In this document: in pieces, positions 13,279 through 23,134 of the stretch
Position numbering within the stretch: position 1 is the first letter of the stretch
Layout of the letters: each line of letters opens with the position of its first letter
Virus record (IMG/VR): IMGVR_UViG_3300025886_000087
Coordinates: 1-34,558 of that record
Direction: 5' to 3' (one strand)
Source: a virus
Length of the DNA stretch: 34,558 nucleotides
The notes under the pieces: generated by a model
What the model was told of the DNA's origin: nothing
The model's input: only the letters and a program-made list of their open reading frames with translations
Databases searched by the model: none
Program-made: the position numbers and the translations under genes

Positions 13279-16200
13279 TTATGGTAAAAGTCTATTAATA
13301 TCTGCTTCATCCATAGATGTTTTCTTTTTTCTTTTACTGAATTTAGTCTTTTTAGCATCATTAATTGCATTAGCAACATCTTTATATTTTATAAGCATAT
13401 CTCTTTCGGCTCTCTTTTTATAGTTTTCTATAATTTTTTTAATCTGATATTCTTTACCACCATCATAATTAACATCACCTTCTTGAAGTTTAAGATAAGA
13501 ATAACTTTTAAACTGTCTATCTAATCTCATCATTAATGTTTCTCCTCTACTATTGGTAGTTTTACCTATTCTCTCAAGCATAAAATTATAAGCTGATTGA
13601 CCATCCATTTTATATTCAGTTAAATCTACTGTTTTAAATTTAATTTTAGCAGGTTCTGTCATGGGTATTTTAAGTCTAGCAACTTCAAATAAAACAGGAT
13701 TATCTTTAACCTCTGTTTCTCTACCAACTAAACTAAATCCTTGAAATATAGATGAGTAAGATAAGATTCCATCTGGATTTAAATATAAACTATTAGGTGT
13801 TTTAACAATAGGTTCACCAGTTAAAAAATCTCTTTTAGGTTCTAAATCTTCTTTCATTCCTGCTCTGTTTTTAATTGAATCTACAAATCCTCTTATCTCA
13901 TAAGCATTTTCATCTGGTTCTAATATATATGGTATACCTTGATTTCTTAATGAAGCATAAGGAATAGCATTTCCAACTACACCACCAAAAAATTTTGAGA
14001 ACTTATTAGGAGAATCAGTTGATAATAATTCCATTGCATCAGAGATACCTCTTAAATAAGTTTTGTTAGTTGCGTTTTTAAAAACAGATATAGCAGCAGA
14101 AGTAAACATATCTTGTTTTTGTTCATCATTAATATTCTGTGAATTTTCTTTTAAGTCTGCAATAATCCCTAAAATATAAAATCTAGGATCCATTCTATTA
14201 TATTGCTTATAACCTATTGAACCATCTTCTTTTTTATAACCTATAGAATAAGGTTGCCATCCAAGAGCCATCCATGCTTTTTTAATCTGAAAGTTAGATG
14301 GTCCATTACCAGTTAATTTTGGAAAACCTTTTCCATTTTTATCTGTAATAGTTTCTGTTGCTAAGTGGTAACCATAGAATGCTGCAGATATTCCTAACAT
14401 TTGTCTACCTAAAACTTCTGCTCTTGCTCTTCTATCTCCAGACTTCCAAAGATCCATATTTTGTTTTGTAAATAATCCTAATCCTGGAATACGATTACTA
14501 AAGTGTCTCCAAAGATTAGTAGGTGTTCTAATAAAAGGTGCTAAGAATCTAAACTCTGGATTTTTATTTAACATATTTTGTAATGCACTACCCCAGTTCA
14601 GATGAGAACCACCTCTTAAATCATTTGTATAAGTAGATTCTCTTGCATAATCTAATGCTTCTTTATTAAAAGGATTGTCTTTAACATTTGCTGCACCATT
14701 AGCATCAAATCCATCTTTAAAAATTTTATCTATATTTTCTTTACCTTCTTTAGATGAAAGTTTTAAACCTCTCTCCATAGTATTATCAAGAGCATTTTGA
14801 AATAATCTTCCACGATAGTTTGCTTGTTTTAAAAATTCATCACCTGTCATTAGTAGTCTTGATGGAAACTCAAGTATATTACCAACCCAATCAATAGCAG
14901 TTCCTGCTGCACCATTAAATCCAAGATTAGATCCACTAATGGCTCTTTGTGCTTTTCCACCAACAATAGTTAAGTTATCTTGAGTTCTTGAAAGAGGATC
15001 GAGAATAGCATCACCTTGTCTTATTGCTAAACCTGTTGCTCTTATTGTGTCACCCATAGTCATAATCATTCCTTGATATTGAGCAAAACCTAAACGAATG
15101 GATCTACCATCAGCTCTAATTGCACCACCTGCAATTTGTTCTAGTGGTCTAATAATTGCTTCATACAATCCAGATTTCATGTTTAAAGCATTTGTGTAAA
15201 TTCCAGAAAGAAGTGAGTTAATATATAATGAGTTAAATACTTCTACTGCTTTATGACCTTTTGTTTTACCAGAAGTTTCAATAACAGTTTGTATATTTCC
15301 ATCTCTCCATTGTTTTGAAATAGTAACAGGATCTCCAGAAAATCTTTTAACTATGTCTGCCATTTTTTCTACTTCTAATACATTTCCTTTTGAAGCTGAC
15401 ACAGGAATATTACCTGCTTGAGTAACTCTAGCTGCTCCTCTAATTTGTTCTTTTAAATAATAAAGAGTGTCTCGCAAGATTGCAGATCTTAAAGCAATTT
15501 CTGTTTTAGCTTCTTTGCTCCACTTAGTGGCATCATCACCAAACTCTTTTAAATATTTTTCACCAGAATTTTTAGCATCTATAGCAATTTCTTGTATTAC
15601 TTTTTTAGTTGCTAACATTCTAATAACAGCTTCTTTTGCTCTAGCAGCTTCTTTAGGTAATGCTCTTAATACTTCAGATTTATCTCTAGCCATTATTGTT
15701 GCAAGTTCGTCGGCAACATCATTTCTTAAAACATCATTAGTTAAAAACTCTTTAGCTTGTTCATCAAACAAATCAGACAAGTCATCAATAGTTTTTAAAA
15801 CTTGGTTAGCATTTTTAAATGATTTTACATTTAAAATTTTACTCATAAAAGATTCTGAATCTGCTCTTGCATTTGCTTTGGATATTTCAATATCCTTAAT
15901 AGCTTGTTCTACATTTATAATAGCTGCGTTACCTTCTGCTATTTTCTTTTTAACAATAGGATCTAATTTTAATGGAGTTTTATCTATTGATTTTAATTCT
16001 GATTTTTTAAATGTTTTAGTTGCTCTTAAACCTTCTTTAGAAATAAACTCAACTTTTATAGCACCTCTCTCCATACTTAATACGGTACCAACATTACCTC
16101 TATCATCAGCTACAACCCTAACACCAACATCAATAGGTTTTAGTTTTTGTTTCTTTTTGGCTTCTTGTAAACTCTTAATAGCAGCACCATACTCTTTATG

Positions 16201-16977
16201 AATTTTATTTTTTTCTGAAATATTTTGAGTTGCTTTTTGTCTTTTAAATGCTTTAATACCCATTAAAATTTCTAATGGTCCACCAATAACAATTCCTTCT
16301 AAAACATTTTTTAACCTTCCTTCCATTTCAGTATCATCTTCATCTGTTGCAAGATATTGAGTAACAGCATTATTTAGTAAAGGAGAATTAAACTCAACTA
16401 ACATATCTGATAATCTTCCTTCATCTGGATCAAATACAGTAAGATCGGCAACAGCTCCTGCTGTCATTCCTCTTATTCCTGTTTTAACAAAACCACCTGT
16501 TAAACCTACTCCTTTTAAAAATTTGTTTGGTCCATAAAAGCCTGTAAGGAATCTTGACACACTTTCTGTCATATTACCTGCCATAGTTTCTGGTTTTGAA
16601 AAAGTTGCTATTCTTCTATCTTTTGATTTCCACGCAGAAGGTGGAACATATCTAGGTATAAAATCTCTAAAAGTTGATTTAGTTTCTTCATAATATTTTT
16701 TTGCAAGAATAGGATTGACTAGTGTTAATGCTTGTAATTTATTAACTTCTATTCCACCTGCATTAACAATATTTTCATCTGAAAAATCACCCCCTTCTTC
16801 TACTGCATTAACAACTCCTTTAGGTACAGCTAATGCCATATCTCCTAAAGTTTTCCAAAATCCAATATCATCTTCATTTGGTTCTTTAACTAAACCAGAG
16901 TTAACAGGTTTAATTACTTCGTTAGATTCTCTAATTGATTGAAGAATATCTTTAGCTTCTTGAGAAAGTTCTGTCAT
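13279..16977 (-). CDS. Large internal virion (DNA ejection) protein
   Basis: At 1232 residues this is the longest gene of the window and lies where T7-like phages encode gp16. It is mostly helical, with several short hydrophobic stretches (for example GPLEILMGI, IRTPTNLWRHFS) but no clear transglycosylase signature, so peptidoglycan cleavage cannot be claimed. By position after the two smaller internal proteins it would be ejected into the host with the DNA and help form the trans-envelope channel. It ends with a basic stretch (KKTKFSKRKKKTS). The N-terminus is hydrophilic. Confidence 0.72.
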   Translation of the reverse strand: MTELSQEAKDILQSIRESNEVIKPVNSGLVKEPNEDDIGFWKTLGDMALAVPKGVVNAVEEGGDFSDENIVNAGGIEVNKLQALTLVNPILAKKYYEETKSTFRDFIPRYVPPSAWKSKDRRIATFSKPETMAGNMTESVSRFLTGFYGPNKFLKGVGLTGGFVKTGIRGMTAGAVADLTVFDPDEGRLSDMLVEFNSPLLNNAVTQYLATDEDDTEMEGRLKNVLEGIVIGGPLEILMGIKAFKRQKATQNISEKNKIHKEYGAAIKSLQEAKKKQKLKPIDVGVRVVADDRGNVGTVLSMERGAIKVEFISKEGLRATKTFKKSELKSIDKTPLKLDPIVKKKIAEGNAAIINVEQAIKDIEISKANARADSESFMSKILNVKSFKNANQVLKTIDDLSDLFDEQAKEFLTNDVLRNDVADELATIMARDKSEVLRALPKEAARAKEAVIRMLATKKVIQEIAIDAKNSGEKYLKEFGDDATKWSKEAKTEIALRSAILRDTLYYLKEQIRGAARVTQAGNIPVSASKGNVLEVEKMADIVKRFSGDPVTISKQWRDGNIQTVIETSGKTKGHKAVEVFNSLYINSLLSGIYTNALNMKSGLYEAIIRPLEQIAGGAIRADGRSIRLGFAQYQGMIMTMGDTIRATGLAIRQGDAILDPLSRTQDNLTIVGGKAQRAISGSNLGFNGAAGTAIDWVGNILEFPSRLLMTGDEFLKQANYRGRLFQNALDNTMERGLKLSSKEGKENIDKIFKDGFDANGAANVKDNPFNKEALDYARESTYTNDLRGGSHLNWGSALQNMLNKNPEFRFLAPFIRTPTNLWRHFSNRIPGLGLFTKQNMDLWKSGDRRARAEVLGRQMLGISAAFYGYHLATETITDKNGKGFPKLTGNGPSNFQIKKAWMALGWQPYSIGYKKEDGSIGYKQYNRMDPRFYILGIIADLKENSQNINDEQKQDMFTSAAISVFKNATNKTYLRGISDAMELLSTDSPNKFSKFFGGVVGNAIPYASLRNQGIPYILEPDENAYEIRGFVDSIKNRAGMKEDLEPKRDFLTGEPIVKTPNSLYLNPDGILSYSSIFQGFSLVGRETEVKDNPVLFEVARLKIPMTEPAKIKFKTVDLTEYKMDGQSAYNFMLERIGKTTNSRGETLMMRLDRQFKSYSYLKLQEGDVNYDGGKEYQIKKIIENYKKRAERDMLIKYKDVANAINDAKKTKFSKRKKKTSMDEADINRLLP

Positions 16978-16983
16978 AACTTA

Positions 16984-18408
16984 TTAACTCCCAGAATTTT
17001 GTCTGCTTTTTATAAGTGGTAGGTAAAAATTTAAAAAACCATTAACATCTGGTTTACCTTTCTTATCAACATAACCATTTAGTTTAGCTAAAGATTTCAA
17101 CGTATTTGGATTTTCTGGATTAGCATAATATGTAGAAGCAGCAAGTTCAACTTCATTTAATTCTCTATTAATATTAAATTTATTTTTTTCTAAATTAAAT
17201 GTTGTTAATTGTTCTAAATCTACTTCAGTATATTTATCTACCAACATTAAATTTAATTCTAAAGCAAATTGTTTTTTTTCAAATGATGATGCTTGTTGAT
17301 TAGCATTCAACCAAGAATCATATCTAGTTTCATATTCTGCAATTGCTTCATTAGATAATGCTTTTGCAGTAGCACCACTTTTTTCTAAAATCATAGGATT
17401 GTAAAATGCTCCACTTAATGCTTTTGATTGAGCTTCTTTATATTCTGTTACTTCTTTACCTTGAACAATTTGAAACATTAGATCATCATGGGTAATAGAT
17501 TCAGTTAATATTTTAGTTTTTAAATCAGCAAACTTTTTCTCTCTAACACCATCAATAACTTTAGTTCCATTAGATCTTTCAAATTTTTCTAATTCAACTA
17601 ATAATTCTTGTGCTTGATCATAATCAGCATTTGGATCACCTTTAACAGTTAAAGATTCAATTTTATCTGAATATAATTTATACATTGATTCACTAAATGT
17701 TTCGTTATTTAGTTTCATATCTCCAGTATCAAGTTTTTTAATTGCTTCTACACCACCATCAGTACCAATAAGATCTTCAGAATCTGTAAGAAATAAAGCA
17801 TTATTAATATTATCAATTCTTTTCTTTAAATCATTTTCTCCTAATTGATGAGCATCATTGTAAGTTTCTGCTGCTCTAATCATTTCATTTTTATAAATAT
17901 CTTTTTGTTGTTGATTATCTGAAGTTTTATATTTACCAATATTAGATGCTTGAGTATCATTATAAATTTTAATACTTTCTGCTTCAAATGCTTTGAATGA
18001 TTGTGTTTTTAAAGTGTAAATATTTTCAGCATTCTCTAAAATCATTCCATCTTGAATTAATTTTTTAACTCTTTTATTTTTTATTCCACTAACAGTTTTA
18101 TTTACTATTGGTTCAAACTGTGTCTTAAAAGTATTGATAGCATCATCTTCATTAATGTTATCTTTTTGAGAATGTTTAAGTTTATCTGATTCAGCTTTTA
18201 ATTCTAATATAACTTTTTGTGCTTCTAGTTTTTCAGTAGCGTCTCTTTTTTTAACTGCATAAGTTGTTACAGCATCTACTGCTGGCAATAAAGATGCTGC
18301 TACAGATGATCTTGGATCAATTTGAAGATTAGATGCAACACCTGTACTCTGTGTTGTCATTTGAGTTTGTCCAGATGTAAATGTAGGTATCTTAGGCATA
18401 TTATCCAA
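16984..18408 (-). CDS. Internal virion protein (T7 gp15 position)
   Basis: This 474-residue protein is highly charged and helical, with no membrane segment and no enzyme motif. It lies between a gp14-like and a gp16-like gene, the conserved order of ejection-channel proteins in T7-like podoviruses. The start overlaps the end of the upstream gene by a few bases. The assignment rests on position and character, not on sequence motifs. Confidence 0.68.
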   Translation of the reverse strand: MDNMPKIPTFTSGQTQMTTQSTGVASNLQIDPRSSVAASLLPAVDAVTTYAVKKRDATEKLEAQKVILELKAESDKLKHSQKDNINEDDAINTFKTQFEPIVNKTVSGIKNKRVKKLIQDGMILENAENIYTLKTQSFKAFEAESIKIYNDTQASNIGKYKTSDNQQQKDIYKNEMIRAAETYNDAHQLGENDLKKRIDNINNALFLTDSEDLIGTDGGVEAIKKLDTGDMKLNNETFSESMYKLYSDKIESLTVKGDPNADYDQAQELLVELEKFERSNGTKVIDGVREKKFADLKTKILTESITHDDLMFQIVQGKEVTEYKEAQSKALSGAFYNPMILEKSGATAKALSNEAIAEYETRYDSWLNANQQASSFEKKQFALELNLMLVDKYTEVDLEQLTTFNLEKNKFNINRELNEVELAASTYYANPENPNTLKSLAKLNGYVDKKGKPDVNGFLNFYLPLIKSRQNSGS

Positions 18409-18859
18409 AAGCCTTTAGTAAACTTGTTCCTGCTTGAGAGTAATAACCAATAGATTGTTGTCTAGCATTATTCATTGCAATATCGCCTTGAATTTTAGAG
18501 AAGTTTGCTTGTTCAAATGCTCTTGCCTTACCAACTTCTGCATTATAATCTATAACATTTTTTTCTAATTCAGCTTGCTCTGCATTACTTCTCATAACTC
18601 TCATACCAGAACCACTTAACTCTGCACCACTTGTAGAAATAGCTACAACAGTTGATCCTTCAAACTGTCTAAATTTTTCATCAAATTTTGCTAAGTCTAA
18701 TTCTTTTTTAGCTTGTATAGCTTCTGCTTCTTGAATTTTTAACTTAGCATTTCTTTCTGCAACTTGTTTATTAAATTGTCCATTAGCAGATGCTTGTTGT
18801 GCTGCTGATACTGATAATACTGCAGAAGTTGCTGCAGCTACTGGTGCGACCCATCCCAT
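18401..18859 (-). CDS. Internal virion protein (T7 gp14-like)
   Basis: This 152-residue protein has an Ala/Ser-rich hydrophobic N-terminus (MGWVAPVAAATSAVLSVSAA), a long charged helix (FNKQVAERNAKLKIQEAEAI), the segment STVVAISTSGAELSGSGMRV, and a QSIGYYSQAGTSLL end. This matches the usual look of gp14-like ejection proteins, which insert in the outer membrane. ATG/stop overlaps couple it to both neighbours. Confidence 0.76.
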   Translation of the reverse strand: MGWVAPVAAATSAVLSVSAAQQASANGQFNKQVAERNAKLKIQEAEAIQAKKELDLAKFDEKFRQFEGSTVVAISTSGAELSGSGMRVMRSNAEQAELEKNVIDYNAEVGKARAFEQANFSKIQGDIAMNNARQQSIGYYSQAGTSLLKAFG

Positions 18860-19311
18860 TAGAATAACCTCGCATACATATATTGATCTGAACCATCAAA
18901 ACCAAATTTTTTCATTAATCCTTCTTCCTCTAATCCTAACCATTTAGCAAATTTTAAACCAGTTGTATAGTCAGCTCTTATAGCAGTTTGAACTCTATTG
19001 ATATTATTTTCTTTAGCAGTTTTTGCAAAACCTTTTTTAATTGCTCTTGCTACAAGTAAAGGATGATCTAAAGTATCTTTAGTAGCCAACACCCAACCTT
19101 CTGCAACACCATTCCAAATAATTTTCATGCCTGCAGCAAAGATAGGTTTACCATCAATCATACCTGTAAATGCTAAATTATCTTGTACCAAGTTTTTTGC
19201 GTCTCCTTCAAATTCCATATCTTTATCCATCAATACATGATTCATTTGTTGTTTCATTATAAATTCACCATGTTCACCTTTATATTTAACAATATTTAAT
19301 ATTCTATCCAT
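18859..19311 (-). CDS. T7 gp13-like protein with GNAT-like fold (DUF2833 type)
   Basis: This 150-residue protein carries AFTGMIDGKPIFAAGMKIIW, EGWVLATKDTLDHPLLVARA, and ANNRVQTAIRAD-like NNINRVQTAIRADYTTGLKF, followed by KWLGLEEEGLMKKFGFDG. This is the acetyltransferase-like pattern seen in T7 gp13 homologues (DUF2833). It sits directly between the tail nozzle gene and the internal virion genes. Catalytic activity is not established; in T7 gp13 acts in assembly. Confidence 0.78.
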   Translation of the reverse strand: MDRILNIVKYKGEHGEFIMKQQMNHVLMDKDMEFEGDAKNLVQDNLAFTGMIDGKPIFAAGMKIIWNGVAEGWVLATKDTLDHPLLVARAIKKGFAKTAKENNINRVQTAIRADYTTGLKFAKWLGLEEEGLMKKFGFDGSDQYMYARLF

Positions 19312-21331
19312 CGTTTGTTTGAAGTTTAGGATATAATGACAATATAGTCAAAGGTAAGGGTTGTGTTTGTCTAACAACTATAAAACCATCTGTTTCATAG
19401 TTACCTCTAAACTCTACATCTTTATCCCCAGTAAATACATTAACTCCACTATCCATTAAGTTAGCTGAAGATCTAAATGGTATTCGTTCCATGTTGTCTA
19501 GATCTGGACCAATCTCAATACCAATACTTTCGTAAAGTCTAGCAGTGATTTCATAAATTCTTTTAGTCTTACTTTGTGATGTACCATTTTGCGATCCAGC
19601 ATCTATTCTCATTGTTTGTAATAATGAAACATAAGGTAAACCAACTTTAACTTTAGTTGAAAATCTATCTAAAGTAATTGCACCAGAGCTTACAGTTTTA
19701 TTTGGATGAGTTGCACCATCTGCAAGTATAGAAACTTCTTCACCTTCTAAATGATCTAAGCCAGATATAGTTGTTGTTGCAGATCCATCATAAGCTAATT
19801 GAGAATCTAAATAATTAAATGAAGTATCATCTGTTTCATCAAAGTCTTGATTGTGTAAATACTCTACATATCTTTTTGTTGCACCATCAATAGTTCTTTT
19901 AACTATAACCCAAACTTGATATTCAGAATTATCTGTTGGTAATACTTCAACACTTTCGCATACTGCGTTACCACTACCAAATGATCCACCAAATATATGT
20001 CTGTGCCAAGCAGTAACTTGTTGTTCTCTTTGATAAGTAAAACCTAAAAGTTGACCATCAGTTCTAACACACCATACAATACTATTAGGTTCTTCCTGGT
20101 ATGCCATTTGTGTAATACCAGATTCAGTAACGTGTTCGGCAAGGATTGTTAAGTCTGGAGCAACATAACCATCAACATCAAAGTTGTAAGCTAGTTCTCT
20201 AATTTTTCTTTTAGCACGTTGTAAAAATAATGTTGCATTACCTACAGCAATACCATCTACATTTGCTGCACCATGATTTGATTGTTTGTTAATTAAAATA
20301 TTTGTTGGAGTAATAGCTTCGCCTGTACCACCACCATTAACTGCAAACTCACCCCCTGCTGTACCTATAATTAATGTTCTAGTTGCTGTTAAGAATCTAA
20401 TTGCATTAACTTGGTTAGAAGCGATTGTATAAACAATAGCATCATCATCAGCTACAGTTTGGTGATATTGATCATCAAAGTTTTCGTAGTCTGCTGATCT
20501 TGAAAAGAATAAAGTTTGAGGTTGAGCAGTAGTTCCTGCAAATACTAGTCTTTGTTCAAAGAAAGTAACACAAGCAGGATAACCTGTAGTATCACTAAAT
20601 GATCCTAGTGCAAAGTCTGTAACAGGAGTAGTAATTCCTAAATCAACAATAACAGTTCCAACTACAACAGTAGTAGAAGTAACACTTGTTATTTTTAAAT
20701 GACCATCTTTAATGTGAAGTAGTCTACCAACATCTGTGGATAAAAATCCTTGACCACTATTAATGCCTGTTACAGCACTTGCAGTAACAGTTGTAGTTTG
20801 ACCAACAACTTTATGTGATGGAGTTAAAGTAGTTAATTCTACATTGTGATCCATGAATGGTCCATTAATTATAACGTCATTAGTTAATGTCCAGTTAGTA
20901 TGACCAGATCTAGTTAGTTTTCTAGGGTGGTGATTAGGATGACACAGATACATGGTGTCTGCAGATTGAGCAAACTTAATATCAAATAGTTCTGCTTCTA
21001 AATAAGGTGAAGCTATTTCATAAGCTGAACCACCAGATAATATTTGACCATTGTCTTTATAAAATCTAATGTATTGATCTCCAAACTCAAGAATGTAAGT
21101 TTGTACTGTTGAAAATTCAAAAGAAATTAATCTAGTTTTTTTTGTGCTATCTTTTACTTCTGCAACAAACTGTGTGCCAGATCTTCTTGATGCCGAACCA
21201 TGTGGATATACAATCATGTTCTCTAAAGTTTTACATCCAGAATTATATTTGGCTAAATCATTTCTACCATCTAATCTTGGTGATAATTCTCCACCAGTAA
21301 AATTGGTTAATTGAACAGCAACTCTACCCAT
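19304..21331 (-). CDS. Tail tubular protein B / tail nozzle
   Basis: This 675-residue protein begins with a pattern typical of podovirus nozzle proteins: LTNFTGGELSPRLDGRNDLA, KYNSGCKTLENMIVYPHGSA, SRRSGTQFVAEVKD. Further blocks include FEFSTVQTYILEFGDQYIRF and an aromatic ending. It forms the lower tail tube, to which fibres attach. It overlaps the gp13-like gene and follows the tail tubular A gene, the standard order. Confidence 0.88.
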   Translation of the reverse strand: MGRVAVQLTNFTGGELSPRLDGRNDLAKYNSGCKTLENMIVYPHGSASRRSGTQFVAEVKDSTKKTRLISFEFSTVQTYILEFGDQYIRFYKDNGQILSGGSAYEIASPYLEAELFDIKFAQSADTMYLCHPNHHPRKLTRSGHTNWTLTNDVIINGPFMDHNVELTTLTPSHKVVGQTTTVTASAVTGINSGQGFLSTDVGRLLHIKDGHLKITSVTSTTVVVGTVIVDLGITTPVTDFALGSFSDTTGYPACVTFFEQRLVFAGTTAQPQTLFFSRSADYENFDDQYHQTVADDDAIVYTIASNQVNAIRFLTATRTLIIGTAGGEFAVNGGGTGEAITPTNILINKQSNHGAANVDGIAVGNATLFLQRAKRKIRELAYNFDVDGYVAPDLTILAEHVTESGITQMAYQEEPNSIVWCVRTDGQLLGFTYQREQQVTAWHRHIFGGSFGSGNAVCESVEVLPTDNSEYQVWVIVKRTIDGATKRYVEYLHNQDFDETDDTSFNYLDSQLAYDGSATTTISGLDHLEGEEVSILADGATHPNKTVSSGAITLDRFSTKVKVGLPYVSLLQTMRIDAGSQNGTSQSKTKRIYEITARLYESIGIEIGPDLDNMERIPFRSSANLMDSGVNVFTGDKDVEFRGNYETDGFIVVRQTQPLPLTILSLYPKLQTNDG

Positions 21332-21334
21332 AGG

Positions 21335-21916
21335 TTAGTACCTTGAGTTTATGAACGAAGAAGATCCAATAACATCTGATTGACCATTATCTGGATTTGT
21401 ACTTTGACCCTCAGTTGCATCTACGAATCTTGCTTCTCTTAATTTGTCTTGAAATAAATTATACATATTTTGTGTAGTCGGATTAGATGAAGTTACAGCA
21501 TAAGCAATATCTGCTGCTAATGATGCTGAAATAGTTTCTCTTAATAATTCATCATACTGATTAGGATCTTCTATTCTAGCTATGTATTGAATTTTTAATG
21601 TACCATGATTTGCTAAAATTTTTCTACCTTCAACCTTATAATCGTAATCATAATTTAAAATTGTAACTACTCTCAAACAATCTGCAGGTAATGTAAACTG
21701 ATATGAAAAACCCCAAGAAGGAACTTCAGTATCTTTTGCAAGTTCAACTCTTTTGGTTAAACAATTCCAAAGATGAGATCTAAATAAACTATCTCTAACT
21801 TGTGTGTATCTTGCGTTGCAAAGTCTTGCGTTCTTTGAATCTTCTGTAAGTGTAAGTATAGTTGACGCACCTAGTTGATTTAATGCTCCATTACAAATGT
21901 CTACTACTGATGCCAT
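21335..21916 (-). CDS. Tail tubular protein A / tail adaptor
   Basis: This 193-residue protein has the gp11-like features ICNGALNQLGASTILTLTED, NARYTQVRDSLFRSHLWNC, and FTLPADCLRVVTI, with a C-terminal LREARFVDATEGQS. It connects portal to nozzle. It lies between the capsid region and nozzle gene as in other podoviruses. No anomalies. Confidence 0.88.
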   Translation of the reverse strand: MASVVDICNGALNQLGASTILTLTEDSKNARLCNARYTQVRDSLFRSHLWNCLTKRVELAKDTEVPSWGFSYQFTLPADCLRVVTILNYDYDYKVEGRKILANHGTLKIQYIARIEDPNQYDELLRETISASLAADIAYAVTSSNPTTQNMYNLFQDKLREARFVDATEGQSTNPDNGQSDVIGSSSFINSRY

Positions 21917-21917
21917 A

Positions 21918-22121
21918 TTACTTCCTTATTATATACTTGCGTCTTATTTGTCTATCTTTTTTTAAAGCAAAAATTTCTTCTATTGTCTTACCTTGTTTTT
22001 TGTCAAAACCATAATGATTTTTACCATCATGTTGAAACCTGTCTACTAAAACGTATCTGTAAATATAATTACCTTTCTTTAAATGTACTACAGCTTCTAA
22101 AGTTTTTGTTTCTTTTATCAT
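21918..22121 (-). CDS. Hypothetical protein downstream of capsid
   Basis: This 67-residue basic protein reads like a small beta barrel (AVVHLKKGNYIYRYVLVDRF, KNHYGFDKKQGKTIEEIFAL). The ribosome site is weak, and a strong hairpin ends only about five bases before the start codon, so its expression may depend on RNA structure or processing after the capsid gene. No family recognised. Confidence 0.62.
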   Translation of the reverse strand: MIKETKTLEAVVHLKKGNYIYRYVLVDRFQHDGKNHYGFDKKQGKTIEEIFALKKDRQIRRKYIIRK

Positions 22122-22125
22122 GCAC

Positions 22126-22161
22126 TCTAGGGGGTTTTCACTCTCGCTTCCACCCCCTAAA
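22126..22161 (-). terminator. Hairpin after the major capsid gene
   Basis: On the - strand a ten-pair stem (core TAGGGGGT/ACCCCCTA, outer pairs including one G-U) encloses a 16-base loop, starting about ten bases after the capsid TAG. The wobble pair exists only on the - strand RNA. There is no U-run after it. It could partly terminate transcription or protect the capsid mRNA 3' end so that more capsid than tail protein is made. Confidence 0.62.
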
Positions 22162-22170
22162 ATTTATTTA

Positions 22171-23034
22171 CTATGCTTCGTGAGCCTGTACTTCTACAAC
22201 TTTAGCTTCTTCCATTCTAGTCGCACCGAATGCAGCAGAATAGTAAACTTGAGTTGCGTAGCCTTTATCAGATCTCTCATCGATTCTAGCAGTAGAATCT
22301 TTACCAACAGCTAATGCAACACCATCAGATACGAAAGCGATACATTTTCTTTTGCTTGAAGCAATAGCTAGTCTGTTAGTTACACAGAAGTTGAAACCTA
22401 AGAAAGAATTAACATCACCAGATGCTAATGCTTTTACTGTGTTGAAATCACTTGAAGTCACTTCAGTAGTTCCTAATAGATCAGAGATCTGTTTTGGAGA
22501 TACAATGATGTGTCTCGGTAGTGAAGGATCAACGTCAGCTAGATCTATGATTTCTTTCGCTTCTCTTAATTTAGCGATAGTTAAACCAGCAGTTCCAGCT
22601 TCAACGATTTTTTGACCAGCAGGTAATGCAACAGCAGTACCACCAGCAACACCTGTGTCAGATGAACCGATTGCAGCAGCTATGATAGCATCATCCATTG
22701 CTCTACCCATTGCATAAGCAGCAGCTTGTGCATAGCTAGAAGTAGGATCTACTAACATTCTTACTTTATCTAGATCATCAACTAAGTCTGCAAACTCGTA
22801 GTCTACCAAGCTAACTCTTCTTCTTGAGTGAGGAGTATCTGCTTGTGGAGTGTCAGAGTGTCTAGTTGTTCTTACTGTAGCAGTAACGCTTCCGATTTGA
22901 TCGAAGAATGCGTTCTTACCAGTTACAGATTCTAATCTTACTTTATCTCTAAGAAGAGAACCTTTTTGTTGTGATAACATTTGTATGTTTGAACTATATT
23001 GTTCTACAAATGCTTTTGTTATTTCAGTTGACAT
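22171..23034 (-). CDS. Major capsid protein
   Basis: This 287-residue protein has the order of an HK97-fold podovirus coat protein (Phage_capsid_2-like): N-terminal VEQYSSNIQMLSQQKGSLLR, then TVRTTRHSDTPQADTPHSRR, DYEFADLVDDLDKVRMLVDP, AMGRAMDDAIIAAAIG, LREAKEIIDLADV, and a C-terminal AVGKDSTARIDERSDKGY. It lies between scaffold and tail adaptor. Codons look richer in G and C than in flanking genes, suggesting selection for high expression. An AGGAG ribosome site precedes the ATG. Confidence 0.92.
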   Translation of the reverse strand: MSTEITKAFVEQYSSNIQMLSQQKGSLLRDKVRLESVTGKNAFFDQIGSVTATVRTTRHSDTPQADTPHSRRRVSLVDYEFADLVDDLDKVRMLVDPTSSYAQAAAYAMGRAMDDAIIAAAIGSSDTGVAGGTAVALPAGQKIVEAGTAGLTIAKLREAKEIIDLADVDPSLPRHIIVSPKQISDLLGTTEVTSSDFNTVKALASGDVNSFLGFNFCVTNRLAIASSKRKCIAFVSDGVALAVGKDSTARIDERSDKGYATQVYYSAAFGATRMEEAKVVEVQAHEA

Positions 23035-23134
23035 ATTATGTCTCCTATTATTGTTAAGTTAATGTTAAAACAAAACAGAGACGTTCTCAGAAATTCTGGC
23101 TTCTCTTGGATTTAAAGTCTTTTAGACTACAAGT
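23035..23134 (-). promoter_or_regulatory. Capsid leader region with small hairpins
   Basis: This 100-base noncoding gap is one of very few inside the late operon. It holds a five-pair hairpin (AGTCT/AGACT, 23116-23128) and a nested pair around CAGA-ATT-TCTG. A TTGTTT and TAATAG pair 17 bases apart is only a weak promoter match. It may hold a capsid-specific promoter or a stability element; the sequence does not decide between them. Confidence 0.35.

Noticed and set aside
15467-16201. 244-codon + strand ORF
   Set aside because: It is antisense to the large internal virion protein gene, has Ser/Leu-rich shadow composition and no ribosome site.
20735-20743. Perfect consensus DnaA box (TTATCCACA on the - strand)
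   Set aside because: It is a single copy inside the tail nozzle gene, in a frame that codes sensibly; one chance match is expected in a genome of this size and base composition.
22352-22615. + strand ORF of 87 codons
   Set aside because: It is antisense to the major capsid gene and of shadow composition; no start signal.
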